A program made the position numbers and the translations under genes. DNA of 64,000 nt from Isoetes taiwanensis. Taxonomy: Eukaryota; Streptophyta; Lycopodiopsida; Isoetales; Isoetaceae. Under the pieces are notes generated by a model that saw only the letters and a list, made by a program, of their open reading frames with translations, had not been told where the DNA came from and did not search any database. Location: the NCBI GenBank assembly GCA_021234155.1, contig JAJEKV010000114.1, positions 286,620-350,619 of the forward strand, written 5' to 3'. Below, piece after piece: positions 35,010-47,873 of this stretch. Numbering within the stretch: the first letter of the stretch is position 1; every line of letters starts with the position of its first letter.

Positions 35010-35714
35010 TAAAAGTGCATCTGGTTGAAGAGATCGAAACAACTAAAGAGAGCATTTAAAATGTGGAGCAAACAGGGGATAAAATAAAATAAATGGTAGA
35101 ACTGAAGGAAATAACAATTGGGAAGGAAGGAATTTCCGGGTGAAACATGAGAAAAGTCTCGAATTTGTTGTGATGGTGAATCAGCATCTCAAGCTTAAAT
35201 ATGCTGTTTGATAACAACTCTAATCTAAAAATAATAACCTAACGCAAAATACATTTGACCTTAAAATGTTAGGATTTTAAATTGTGTCTTATAGTAAGCT
35301 TCCTAACATGCATAACAAGACAAATCATAGAATGACAACCAACTTTGATACTTCCTTTTGGTTCCCTTGATCTCCCCATTAGAACACTGCACAATTTCAC
35401 ATATTTCCACATGCTCGTCTCATGCACATATCATCCCTGTCCCACTCCCGCATTTTATTCTTTGTTTTGTACCTCGAGTTGGCTTCAATACACAGGTATA
35501 ATTGCTTGTGTCATCTTTTTTCTACCTTGTCACCCTCTCCGCTTCGAAGAAACAAGAGGATGTGGACTAAATTGAAGCATTTACAATAGGAATGGAAGCT
35601 CTCTTTCCCTAAACAGCTTGATCATAAACCTGCCTTTCGTTCTAGAAGTAAAGAATCCTTCTTTGGTCTTGCATGCATTTGTTTTGCTAAGTGTAGCATT
35701 GTCGATGATAATTG

Positions 35715-36816
35715 GCGGATTACGGATTTAATTGTCCCATAATTTATGCAAGCCGTTCTCTTACTTAATTTGCATAAATTTTACTTTAGATATGAGGATG
35801 GCGGATCTGTTCTTACGACTAACCAGTGACCGGCTGTCGCATCCCAGATTAAAATTCATTAATTTGATGCTAGGTTTGGCTGGTGTCCAGTGGGCCTTTT
35901 TTCTTTAGAAGACTTGCGATTATGATCTGGCGAAGTTTGGCGTTTTTCCTGTTCATTAAACCACTCATCGTGGTCTTTATCAGGGTTTTTCCTTAAAAGA
36001 TCGATGATTTTTAGCAAATCACCAAAGAGCTGGAGCCTATAAGGTGGGAGCAGATCTATGTAAATTTAGAAAGAAAGCATGGTCTTCTTAGGCGTTTCCT
36101 TTGATGGGTCCTCCAGATCGATGGTTTTCTTCCCTCCTCTTGCTCTTTCGCTAGCGAAATATTTAGGGATGTTTCTCTTTGATAGAGTTTTATGTGTCTC
36201 CTTGATCATAATTTTAAACCGAGGATCCGGTAGTCAAGCTTAGGGGACCAATGGTGTCCGTGAAGATGCCTCTATATCCGTACTGTGCATCATGAGCCAA
36301 ACATTAGAGGGAAGTTTTGGTGGTTGGGTTGTGTCTAGCTGCCATGTGTTGGATGACTGCACTTCCCGACAATGTAGTACTCTTTGACATTTGGTAGTAC
36401 AACTGCACTGGATCATAATTCAAACGCATATTAGTTTCCCCGAAAGCAGTTGTGGGAGATTGTCTCAGTTACCTTCATCTCTTTTCCCTTCATTTCTAAT
36501 TTTGCAAGAGGTTTTTGGAACATTCAAGATTTGTTTACAAGTTGTGGAAAATGTGCTAATTTGACTCCTATAGTATTCCTACTTGACTAAGAAGATATTG
36601 ATATCTATAGTATTGGTTAAATAGAAGAATAGAATATGATTTTATCATTCACTTGAGACCAATCGCCTATGGGACCTGGTACTTTAGTCACAGACATGAT
36701 TAAGACTGTGAGGGATCCTCCTTTGTACTTAATTCATATCTCATCCATGAGGGATCTTTTGTATTGTAATTCTTCCAACTGACGATACAAAAAGTTCTTA
36801 CCTTCAAAAAAAAATC
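35715..36816 (+). mobile_element. 5'-truncated LINE-like 3' end
   Basis: This 1.1-kb segment is absent from the left copy of the duplication at the matching place (about 32110-32175). It ends TTCTTACCTTCAAAAAAAAA at about 36796-36816, the 3' terminus typical of plant L1 LINEs. No reverse-transcriptase motif remains, so it would be a 5'-truncated insertion. About 60 bp of the original sequence seems lost at the insertion point. The call rests on the tail and on the gap in the paralogous copy. Confidence 0.5.
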
Positions 36817-37329
36817 ACTTTAAACATTTAAATGTATATGTTACAAAACTAGAGGGCAATAGCTGTTATAGAAGAGATTGTCAATATAACAACTTTATAT
36901 GATGGTAAAGTCAGTTTTTTAACATCTATATATCATTATATATCTTTGGCAGTGTTAGGATAGGAAAGCCCGCAATAACCTTTTATACACTATGCTAACT
37001 TCTCTCAGATATTAGAAGGCAACCCTTGTGTTAATAGAGACATGCACAAAGAACATAACTAAGAAACAAAGTCTTTAAATATAGATTAAATATAAGTATA
37101 TTATAATTTTAAGGTTATAAAGAAAAAGTAAAGGTAAAAAGCAAAGACTAATCATTTTGAAGACAACTGAGAAGTAAAATGGGACATTTTCCATAAATAT
37201 ACCGACTAAGTATAATGTGTTGTCGCTATTTGCACTTACTACTAATGTGCCGAGAAGGTGCCGAATGTGCAAAAGCCAAAGACTTTGTCGCTGATCGAAA
37301 GCAATCAATTCTAAATCAGTCATTTAATT

Positions 37330-40300
37330 AGTGGGCGTAGAAGTTAAATGGTAGACTACTACCCTTAGTCTCACCGTTGTATATATATTCATTGTAATGT
37401 CATGTACTCAAAACAATGCTCAAGTAGAGATTGTATTTCCTATTGTTTTTCTCAATAGAGTTGTTCTTGTTCTTCTATTATATCTCTTGAGCTCCATCTT
37501 GTGGGGTTTGTGCTATTTTGCACTAGTTCTATCATGGTATCGTGGCTTTTTAAGGGAAGAATAGAGCAAGTTATTTGAGAAGCATCCAAATTGATTGACC
37601 TATTGTTTCTTTAGGGAGTTCTTTGGCTGAGATTTGGGTGGTGGGAAAACTTCATTTGCAGCATTGGAGAATATTCTTGTTTTTTGGCCCGAGGGAAGCA
37701 TTTTGGGGAGAGAGATTCAGATTTTTCAGCTTAGTTTGGGTGTGAGACTAAAATTCTTTCCAAGACCTTTTGGCGGTTGGCTACAAAATTCAAGAGATTC
37801 AACTTTTCCGTGGGTGCTTTGTTTGGTGACGAATTTGTTTTCTCAACCATCTTTTGGTCATTTAAAACATGAAGTATTCATGAATCCATCTGCTAACACT
37901 GCACGCAAAGCTCATTAATAATAGTTACCATGTTTGGAAGAAGCCTGCGAATTATTTGATATTTAGTGATATGGGAGTGGTGTTTGATGAAGACTTTATC
38001 AAGACCAAGTCGCACAGACGCGATAAACCGTAAAGCTTGTGCTCGTCAAAATGTTGGCTGAAGAGACAATTGGTCATAAATCAACCATTTTACCGAAGTT
38101 TAAGAAGATGTGGTCTCATTTAGAGAAGTCTCTTGATAGCAAGGGTATGGCTACAACAAAATGCCGATCCGCCGCAACAAAAATGAGACATGCCCAACTA
38201 GGTGATTTCACCATCACATTAGACTTTTTGAGATCATGTGCCTCTAAGAACTACTGACTGGAAAGCAGTATGAACTACCAATCGAAACAATCAATTCCAG
38301 CCAGCAAAGGAATAATTCATTCAGTTGATCACATTTTCTAAGTATAAGTATTGATATAAAAGTCCAATGAGTTTTTGTTTGCGTAGATAGATATCTCTTT
38401 TGAGATTCTAATCTTAGTGGCTTGCTTTAGCCCCCATGAGTATAGTAAAAAATGGTAAAACCATAATTTTTGGAGTTTCCACAACTTCATAAGTGGTTAA
38501 AATATGTGCAAAGCACCTAAGATTCGAAAGATCTCAATGATCTATCCATTGCACTAAACGAGCTCATTTGACTTTTCATCAATAATAGTTATGCTAGAAA
38601 ATGTGATCCAAAGGAGTTAGTTATAACCGCTTTACCGACCGACCCCTCGTGCCTCGGGATTTGGATTGGTAGTTCATTTATCTCTTATTTGGCTTAGTTG
38701 GCATATTTTGAAGGCCCTTTTAACTTCAAAACCCTAATGCAAATATACCTTAGATGAAGCAATGGCTTTGAATTACATGACTCACCGGTAGAGTGTCATT
38801 CTATCTAAGATATCTTGTTGGTCTTCGTCCTTCATGATATTATCCTTCGAAGATCAAATACAGGGAGAAGACTGACATAGCCAAAGTAAATCCATTCTAA
38901 TCGCGAAGAGGAATTGGTGCAGAAGCTGTGGATGTGAGAGGGACTATGCTAATTTTGTGTCTACTTCTCGAAATGTATTTCACCCAAAAAAAGAAGTTTG
39001 TCGATAAATAAACCATTTTAGGAAGTCCAAAATGTGAAGTCCTGATGGTAAGAAATTCAAGGAGTTCAAGTGCTAGAATTGTGGTGAAAAGGATCACTAC
39101 AACAGTTTTAAAAAAAAAAAAGAAAAGCTCCAAAGGGTAGTAACACGAAGCATAACAAATAACTTAAGGAGAGACAAGTGTTGCTAGATAAAGCCACTTT
39201 TGTCACACATCTAAATCTTGGGTGTTAAAGAGCCAAAGACCATACGTAATGAGACTGATTTTGACTCGAGCCACGGTTCATCTTGCATCGAGATTCAGAT
39301 GTGTTTTTTAAACTTGAACCCTCGATCTGAGGTGATGAAGATGGGTGATGGATATTCTCTTCCTATTATAGAAAGGGATTGTAGCTTTTCAATTGCATAG
39401 ACGTGATGTAGTTAGTGGTAGTGAGAAATGCCTCATGTTTGTCTCCCGGATTACATGACTGCCAATACTTCTCGAGTTTGATAAAGCAGGCCATCACATT
39501 GTTCTCGGAATGGTAAAGCCTATCTGCTTGGTCAAGGATCCACTGGAAGGAATTGATTCTGAAAAAGTCTGCAGTTCTATGGCACAGTGGACGCTGCAGA
39601 TTGGCTTGTATATCTTTGATGGTTCAATCTTCATAAGACTAAACATAGTCTTGTATGTGCTGATTTGACTGTTGAGCATCTTTGGCATGCACGTTTTGGC
39701 TGGGCAAGTTGAGGCACTTCCCATACATGCTTTTATGACAAGAACAACAAGATGGGTTACAGGTATTCCATCTCTGAAAAATGCGCATCAAGCTGATTGT
39801 GTTGTATGCCATCTCGGAAAGCAACCCCTCAATGCCCTTTCTAATGCAGGTTACTCACTCCAGCAACTCAATCTCTTGAGTCAGCCAGATTCTCGATTTG
39901 TGCGAGCATGCCCGATGTTTCACTAGATGGGAAAGAGGTATTTTGACCCTGATTGATGATTTTAGGTACAATTTGGTTATATACTTGGAGAATCGCAACT
40001 GGTGGGTGCTTGGCAAGTTCGTAATCTTCAAAGCAACAAATGAAAAAGCAGACAGGGTTAGTAATCAAAAGTTGAGAAGTGACAATGGAGGTGAATATGT
40101 TTCTAATGCTTTGATGAGTTTCTCATGGAATATTGCATTGAAAGACGCTAGTCAGCTCTTTTTATGCTCATCCACAAAATGGTGTAGTTGAGCGGAGAAA
40201 CAGATCCCGTTTGATTTGGCAAGATTCATGATGAGTCACAAGAAACTGCCTGAATTTTTTTAGAGAGGCAAGAGGTGACAAAGAAAGATAATTTGGCAAA

Positions 40301-41060
40301 TAGGTCACTACCAAGGCAGTTTAGGAATGCGACTCTTTATGAAAGCATTTGAAGAATGAACCAGATGTGTCTCATCTGAGGGGGTGTTTAGATGTTTGGC
40401 TTGCGCTTCCATACCGCCGAGAAGCTGAAAAGTATGGGAAGTTGCATGACAGTAATGTACAAAGCCATCTTCATTGGGTATCCAAAATCGTAAAGGTTAA
40501 GGTTGGCCAGTATTTCAAATGGACATTAAGTCTGCTTTTTGAATGGTGATTTAGAGGAAGAGGTGTATATGACTCAACCTCCGTGATTTGTTGTCTGGCT
40601 GAAGGAGCACTTTAGTTTGTCATTTGAAGAAAAGCATTTATGGCTTGAAGCAGCTCCAAGATGTTGGCATGCAAAAATTAATGCTTTCTTTCTGGAGCAG
40701 GGTTCACAGGCGCGGCACTCCACCCATTACAAATCACATGAAGGCCTAATCGTGCATTGTGGTTTTGTATATTGATGATCTGATCATCACAGAGATGTTG
40801 ATTTCACACAGTTGAAGTTATCTTCGGCCCTTCGAGATAATCGACCTTGGCTTTATGCATTACTATTTAGATGTAGAAGTGTGTATAAAGACTCGATGGC
40901 ATCTATCATTCTCGTTATAAATACATCAAAGAGACGTTACAAAGAAAGTATCGCATGCAAGATTGCAAGGCTATGGCAAGTCTTTGATCCGTGCACAAGG
41001 CTTGAGCTTGATTTTGATGGTGAGGAGTGTGATCCCACACTCTATCGGCTTGATAGCCGA
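37330..41060 (+). mobile_element. Decayed Ty1/Copia retrotransposon, 3' LTR not found
   Basis: The 5' LTR end is CTAGTTCTATCA at 37534, directly followed by TGGTATCGTGGC, a primer-binding site close to the tRNA-iMet complement. Downstream on plus, with many stops, come a zinc-knuckle remnant FKC-stop-NCGEKDHYNSF (about 39063-39105), integrase with KLRSDNGGEYVSN (about 40068-40106), and reverse transcriptase with EEVYMTQPP (about 40558), APRCWHAK (about 40650) and the catalytic YIDDLIIT (40768-40791), then GIYLSRYKYIKE-like sequence near 40930. Gag, integrase, then RT is the Copia order. The polyprotein is heavily broken and no 3' LTR is visible between 41060 and 42100, so the copy is dead and truncated. 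Confidence 0.8.
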
Positions 41061-42100
41061 TAAAAGTAGATGAAGCAATATGGGAAACAAGTGATACGCA
41101 TAATTCAAGATAGATAGATAATTGCTATGGTAATTGGGGAGCAGGAAGGAACCCTTAACCAACAAGCCCGCTCGCATCCACAACCCATTTTATCGTGATT
41201 CCAGCTAGTTTATCGCCTACGTAGCATTGGATTATCTCATTCTCAACCTGAACTATCAACATTTGGAGGATGACCGGGGTCAATTACTCCAAGAAAAGAC
41301 ACGAAGTTTTCATTGAACAATTGCTAGTTCTAGCCTCTACAGACCTAAATGTACGTCGATCGCATGGATTAACAGCCTCAGCCAGCTTAAGGAAGGACAA
41401 TTAAAGAATGCTAATTTTGAAAATGTTTGAAACTTATTAAAGGAGTTCTAATATTTGATCTATTGGTAAATACACTAGTCTAAATATGAATATAGCCTAT
41501 ATTGAGGCCGCTAGCTGTATTCACAAAGTGATTATTGAATGACTCCAATGAGCGTTGGTAAGGAAGGTAATATCTTATAATCTTATAGACCTGGGTTGGT
41601 CTCAAATGGATAATGAAACATGTTTTTCTTCTTCTTTAAAATCTATGAAACAAAAGGAAACACCAAGATTGTTTTTATGTGCCGCCGCCAAAGGTGGTAA
41701 ATTTAATGAAAAATTACTTCTATTCTTCTTTTATATATGCCCCAATGGTCTTTAGCGGATGTAAAATTCCTCTCTTCCTCTTTGTTTCTAATTTGTTCAT
41801 TAGATGAATATCGCATACGCATGAGGGCATGTAATAAAGTATACTGGGTAGAAAACCCATTTGTTTGATTTTCATAAAACAAAGGTTCCATTACGCTAAA
41901 GAGATCATTATTTCTACTATACTCAAGGTATTAAAGCATATTTCCATTCAAAATATGCAAAATGCATAAGTTTCTAAATCTAGTGGTGTAATGGTTTTGG
42001 GTGCATCATACATGGTAACGTTTGTCCTCACAGATGGTAAATATTCATTTCCTACCCATACAGACAATCCCACCACCTACCACCACTCAAAGGGAAGACC
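41061..42100. other. Sequence between the Copia remnant and the resumed duplication
   Basis: No gene or LTR recognised; not present in the left copy of the duplication. It could be the rest of the insertion or unrelated inserted DNA. Confidence 0.4.
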
Positions 42101-43740
42101 AATTATGTCTTAACATTAACAAGATCTTTATCAGCTTTACCCTTTTCCTTTCATCAAATAAAATGTAAATATGAATGGTCTAATTCTATACATATTAGAA
42201 ATTTGTTTATTAATATTAAGTAGAGAAAGTATCAATGATATTGTAGGGAATGCTCTGATCTTGATTTCTCAAATACCTATCGGTCAATGCAACTATACTC
42301 TTGAACTACAAGATTCCTAGACTCCCAACCTTGGAACTGCAATAATCACATCCACCATCGCGTCGGGTTGATAAAGGAGTATGTATCATGGCTCCTATCG
42401 CATTGACAGAGTTTGTGTTTGGGCTGCACTAGCACTTGGATATGACCATTTTGCATTTCCCACCAAGTAAAAACTTCATCAAAGTTATTAAATCTATTGT
42501 GTAGAAAAATAAGCAAAGAGATGAAACCCCATAATTTTTCTACTTTCGTATGCTTTGTTATGTGATTACAATACATCATTAATCTTTTCCTTTTCTTTTC
42601 TTTTCTTCTTTTTCCTCTCTTTTCTATATAATCATCATTAACCTTTTATTCCACTTTTCCTCACTTTTGAATTGGATGCTCTATGCATTAAGTAAAGTCT
42701 TCCAATTATATATTCGCATGCACTTCTAATCCCTTTTGCCCTTTCCTCGACGATCTATCTATCTTTAATATGTGCTTATATAAAGATTTCACCAAGTGTA
42801 TACTGTATGGGCTACTATAATCACACTGCTGAGCTATCTCTACAACCTAAAACGTAATTGGGCGCATACAAAGTAGACATTACCATGGGAAGTTACTAAA
42901 GCGAATTAGGGATTACATTTGACTTTATAAATCCCAATCTGCCAGATCGATACCAAAAATATTGTCTCAAATAACAAGTTTACTCTTTTCTTCAAAGTGA
43001 TGACCTATCTGTAAAAACATACTAGTCATTTGATATGATCATTTTACTTTTCTCGTGTATACATTCTAAAAATACTTTTAATGTGACCTTGGGCTTACTT
43101 TTTCTTCCAAGTATTAAAGTAGATGCCTTGAGCATGTAAAGTTGTGCCAATGCCAAATCTAAAATATAGTTAATCTACTATCTATGTTACTCTAAAATTT
43201 ATCCTGAGGTACGTGTTTCAAATTATATGCTTTGCCATCCAATGTATAAGCGTCACTTCAGTTTGAACTTTTAGAGGAAAAAACGAAGGATGTGTTCGAA
43301 GATACAAAATGCATAGGGAGAAGCCAAGGCCTCCCTAAATACAATTTAGCTTAAAATGTTTCAAATCTTTGGTTTGAAATGGCTATCTATTTAGTGGCAT
43401 AATATAATGCCTTTTGCGTCTATCTATCCCTTCCTACATAACTTACAAGTTTTAATTGGTGCCAATGTTTCTTTACCACAACTCCATTCTATTCTTTTTC
43501 ATTACTTATGCAAGTACCAGCAACCTATCCAATTTCCTCCCTTTTGTTTATTCAACTCTTTTATTTTTTGCCAATAAGTGTTAGGATCTGCATATGCAGT
43601 CACATGACAAAAAGCTCACTCAGTCATTGTACAATACATAAAAAAAAAGATGAAGTACATTGAAATAAGGTGGCATGTTTAAATGCTACATATTCTATTT
43701 GTTCATTTTGGAAAAACAATAGAAAAATACAAACCATAGT

Positions 43741-44026
43741 CGATTTGAGCAATATTATAACTTCTACCAAATAGCAAAAAGACTTTCCTCTTCATATATT
43801 GTAGAGTACTTTATTCCCAACCATTAATTTCACAAGAAATTTATCGTATGAAACGGCGTCACAAGTAATATTTCTCTCATTGCTAACATTTCTCTTTCTT
43901 CCAAATGCCTTTGCATTTGGGTATGGAGTTGGTACTGGGATATAATGACTAAGCAATTCTTGCAGGATGCTTAAAGATGTGTCAGTTTAAGAACATGCAA
44001 GAGACTTGAAACTATGCTATTAAGCG
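43741..44026. other. Short spacer before the Gypsy element
   Basis: AT-rich, no gene seen. The bases just before the LTR are AAGCG. Confidence 0.4.
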
Positions 44027-45553
44027 TGACGCCTGGTGTGCTAATGAAAGATACGTAGTCCTGTGATCTATAATCGCGACGCCTGCCACGCCGCACACGC
44101 CAATTCGACCGACGGGTACGCCAACGGATAGCCAGGTAAGTAGCCCTAGGCAACTGCTAGGAGTGTTCATATTATTAATGCGCACATGCGCACACAATGA
44201 GGCACCTTCCATGCTGGCATATTTTGCCACTCCAGCTATTAAAGGCAAGTGGGCCTTTCCAATTATCCCATTACGCCAAATTGCAATTGGAAACCCTAGC
44301 CTAAACCCCATGTCTATTTATAGGTAGGAAAACCCAGTAGCTTGCTAGTTTTTCGTCCTTAGGGTTTTAGAGCTCAGCTTTGGGCTGCCCTGTGAGCCAA
44401 AACCGCCTCCCCACGCTCTGCCTACCCCACCATCAGCTCAATCACAGATGGTTGAACCTGTGTCGAGGAGCCACCAAGGATCATTTGTCAATTTAATAGC
44501 TTAAACCGCCTCTAGCTTCAAGTAGAATCAGTAGGTTTAGACTATTAAATTCGCCCATAGTAGCTATCTAGAACTTAGATCTCGACACTCAACTGTAGCA
44601 AAGAACCTGCACTCTAAGGATTAGATCTAAATTCTTTAGTTCTTCCGGTGATGTATTTGGATGATGTATCTCGTGAACTCCTTGTAATATCAAAGGGGGT
44701 AGAGGCCCCAAAGCTTGTAGTTGATGTTCTAGAGTAGCCTCCTCTAGCACACCGTAGATTCTACTGCAGCAAGAGCCACACCGGATGTGGGGTGGAAGGG
44801 GCCGCATCGGCCGAAGGATAGTCTAAGGTCCCACCTATGAACGTTCCTTCCGGTGTGTAAGGCCTACCGGAACTCCCTTGTGGCTAGGTCCAATGGCTTG
44901 CCATCAAAGGCATGGCAAGGTATGGGCCTCATAATCTGGGTGGTGTCTACCTTCCGTTGTCTACTAATACGCAAGTAAAGGGTCTCTAGCCACCTTGAGC
45001 GCATGTAGATCTCTCGAGGGAGTGATCCTCACCTGCCCCATCGAATCGGGGAAGATGAGCCCGTGGAGTAGCCTCTGGCTATGCATCCCATGGATTCGCT
45101 GTGCCTCGGCCCCGACACTTTTCGCACTATTAATTCGCAAAGTGTGTCGTGGAGGGGCGGCTGGAGTGGATAACTTGCCATGTTCATATGCCAAACAAAT
45201 CCATTGCCATGAATTCGGCTCCCGCAATGAACTGAGACCTAAGCCGCCACCATCCCTTGAGTCCGAGCCTTGGGTAGGATTCCCTATGTGATGTGGCCGG
45301 GATCTTTGTCTATGCAGAGCAGGACCATCCTTCGTGATGGTCATATGATGTTGATGTATGTGCTACCGGGACATGTATGTTTACGCCTGCAGCTAGGTAG
45401 GCCCCCGAGGGAGATCTGGTAATGACCTTCCACTCTTCCCACCGGAACCCGCCACGTTGTCAGCGTGGAGGGCCCCGCATAGCATGGAGCTGGTACGGGG
45501 ATGAACTCGCTTGTATACGGTGAGTGCACCGTGATAATAAGTAGGGGATTACA
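44027..45553 (+). repeat. 5' LTR of the Gypsy element
   Basis: Starts TGACGCCTGG, ends GGGGATTACA. A TATA-like TCTATTTATAGG near 44309-44320 lies upstream of TTTTTCGTCCTTAGGG, the likely start region of the transcript. Alignment with the 3' LTR is continuous over the whole length. Short minus and plus frames within it are not genes. Confidence 0.88.
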
Positions 45554-45555
45554 GC

Positions 45556-45567
45556 GGGTATCAGAAA
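45556..45567 (+). other. Primer-binding site of the Gypsy element
   Basis: GGGTATCAGAAA lies 2 bp after the LTR end and is close to TGGTATCAGAGC, the complement of the initiator-Met tRNA 3' end used by most plant LTR elements. Confidence 0.65.
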
Positions 45568-45757
45568 TGTCTTTGGAGCACTCAGCAAAGCAATCACCAT
45601 GTTCCTGAGTACTAACTTGATAGGATCCTCGAAGCCTGAAAGTGGGAAAATTCTTTTCTCACCTTTGTAGTTTGCGCTAAGCTAGTAAATACTCAAGGAA
45701 TTGGAATTTAACAAGATTAAAAAGAATGAGCCAAAATTTTCCAAGTGAGGTGGTTCC

Positions 45758-47873
45758 TACAGCCGCTACTCTCGGCCTAGTAACTAAATTTTGTTTTGCC
45801 AGGCGCAAGTCGCGGAGACATCGAAGCCAAGAACAATTTCAAAACATGATGAATTTGAGAAAATAATGTAAGGCTAATTCTGTAAGAGTGGGAATTAGTT
45901 GTAATAGCATGTTTTGGATTATCTAAAACTCCTAGAATGGGGAGCAAGGAGATCCGATACCGCTACCGGGTCGCAAAAATCCAACATTAGGTATTGGAAC
46001 GAGGCGCAAGTCGTGAGACCACAGGTAGAAAAGTCTGAAATAAGTAGGTTTTAGATAAGTTGCGCCTTAGCATGTTAAAATGTGAGCACTTGAGTTTTGA
46101 CCTAAAATTCCCCAAGCTATAAAGGATGTAGAACTCCCTCATTTTTTCTGTCCAAGTTCTAGAACCGCCTTCCCAACTTAGGCATCTCGGCTTTATCCCA
46201 TTGACGATCCGTAAAGCATGGCCCAACCAAATGGGGTATCAAGAAGGAAGCGCCAAAGCGAGCCACCAGTCACCACCGGTATGTAGATCATTCTGGAAGA
46301 TGCCGTGAGAGGCTCCGCGAGAGGGGACGCTCACTTCAGACGAGAGAGCAAGACATCCATCTGATTGAGGGCTTCAACCAAAGCAGCAGAGCAGACGAGG
46401 CCACACTCCACCCAACCCAAGCGGACGCAGGAGACCCAGGAGGTGTACGCAAGGAATAGAGCTGAGATCCGCAAAGCAGGAACAAGGCACTATCTGGGGA
46501 CAAGACTCACGTAGATCCTCGGCGGTGATTACAAGTGGATAGGTCCGGAGCTACCGAGGTAGCGTAATCTTAGCGTTCATCGAAAGTAATGAGCCGGCAG
46601 TAAGAGAAGGGAAGACAAAAAGAGGGAAAAGCAAGAAGAGAAACAAAAAGGCGTTGTAAGAAAAAGAAGAAAGCCGGAAGGGAAGTTCGTGGCTGGCATA
46701 AGGAGAACGTAAGGATCAGCCCGCCAAGGAAGAGGCCTAACCCCAACGCATCATCAAGGAGCCAAGAACCCCGACGAACCCCCAAACCCCTCCGGACCAC
46801 CTTTCCGAGGAGGATTTCAACCCCACGCCGCAGGAAGCCTTCCCAAGCACCCAAAGGACGAAGCAGTGAAGTACCGAAAGCAACCCTACAGGACTGGGCG
46901 CGTAAGCCCCTAGGCACCGCATGGGATAGAAAGAAGAAGCAACCACCACCCCGCCTGAAGCCCACGCCAACGTAATAGGAAGATTTCACGAGAGGAAGAT
47001 GAGAGCACGAGGCCTACATACATGAAGAAATGGGAGGCCCAAGCAAATAAATACTATGAAGAAAACAGGTTAAGTTCATCGAGGGAGGGCTACCAACCAT
47101 GTGCCAGAAAACCTTAAGGCCTACCACCAAGCCTAAGGTTCCTAAGCCGCCACCCAGTAGCTATTGTTGATAGGAAGGAGGTGGAGAGGAGAGCTGCTTA
47201 AGGAAATTAGACACCTCCAGCCAAGCAGCTCGTCTCCTAATTCCCCGCGGCCCCTTCTACAGCTTGGTGTGTGAAGTGATGCGTGCCTACGTAATGTACT
47301 CTTAGAGTCACTAATAAGCAAATGCTTAGCAATGCAAGAGGCGTCGAGTAAACATAGTGTAAATATCTTGAAGATTCAACAACCAGCACTATCCACTTGC
47401 CGGTAACCTTTAATGCGACAAGACATGAGTTCCTATGCACCGCATTAAGGGAGAGAAACGCCTCTTTAGAAACTTTGTTGTAAATAATTAAAAATTTTGT
47501 AATATAGAGCAATTTTGTGTACCTTGATGACATAAACTTGGTTAATTAGAGCAAATTAATAAGGTTTAGCTTTTATTTCGTGCTGAAATAGGACATTTGC
47601 AAGCCGAGAGATGATGATGTCTCATGTACCGCTACCGGGTCGCATGACTAAAAAGTTAGGTATTGAAGCTTAGCGCGTCGGTGAGACCTCATCAAACGGC
47701 CAAAAATAGCCCAAATTGACCCAAATAAGGGGTCGACTTAATTTGATGAGCCCATCAACTTTACACCATTAGTTTACCTAAATTGACACTCCTTGATCGA
47801 ATGATCGATGTCCATACCGCTACCGCCCAGAAACAAAAAGTTGGTTTTGAAGCGAGGCGCAGTCGCGGAGACC
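45758..47873. repeat. Four dispersed 62-bp repeats in the Gypsy leader region
   Basis: Copies at 45758-45820, 45958-46020, 47627-47688 and 47815-47873 run from TACCGCTACCGGGTCGCA through AAAAGTTAGGTATTGAAG to GGCGCAAGTCGCGGAGACC, with indels. They occur as two close pairs (about 190-200 bp spacing) 1.67 kb apart, which suggests duplication of a pair. Confidence 0.75.

Larger units (their letters stand above)
35010..43740. repeat. Right copy of the segmental duplication, enlarged by insertions
   Basis: Same block order as 31344-35009, interrupted by a LINE-like insert (about 35715-36816) and by the Copia element with flanking DNA (about 37330-42100). The copy ends near 43740 at CAAACC, the same point at which the left copy meets the right copy. 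Confidence 0.65.

Noticed and set aside
37634-37918. 94-codon frame after the Copia PBS as gag
   Set aside because: It has no capsid signature; position alone is not enough in such decayed DNA.
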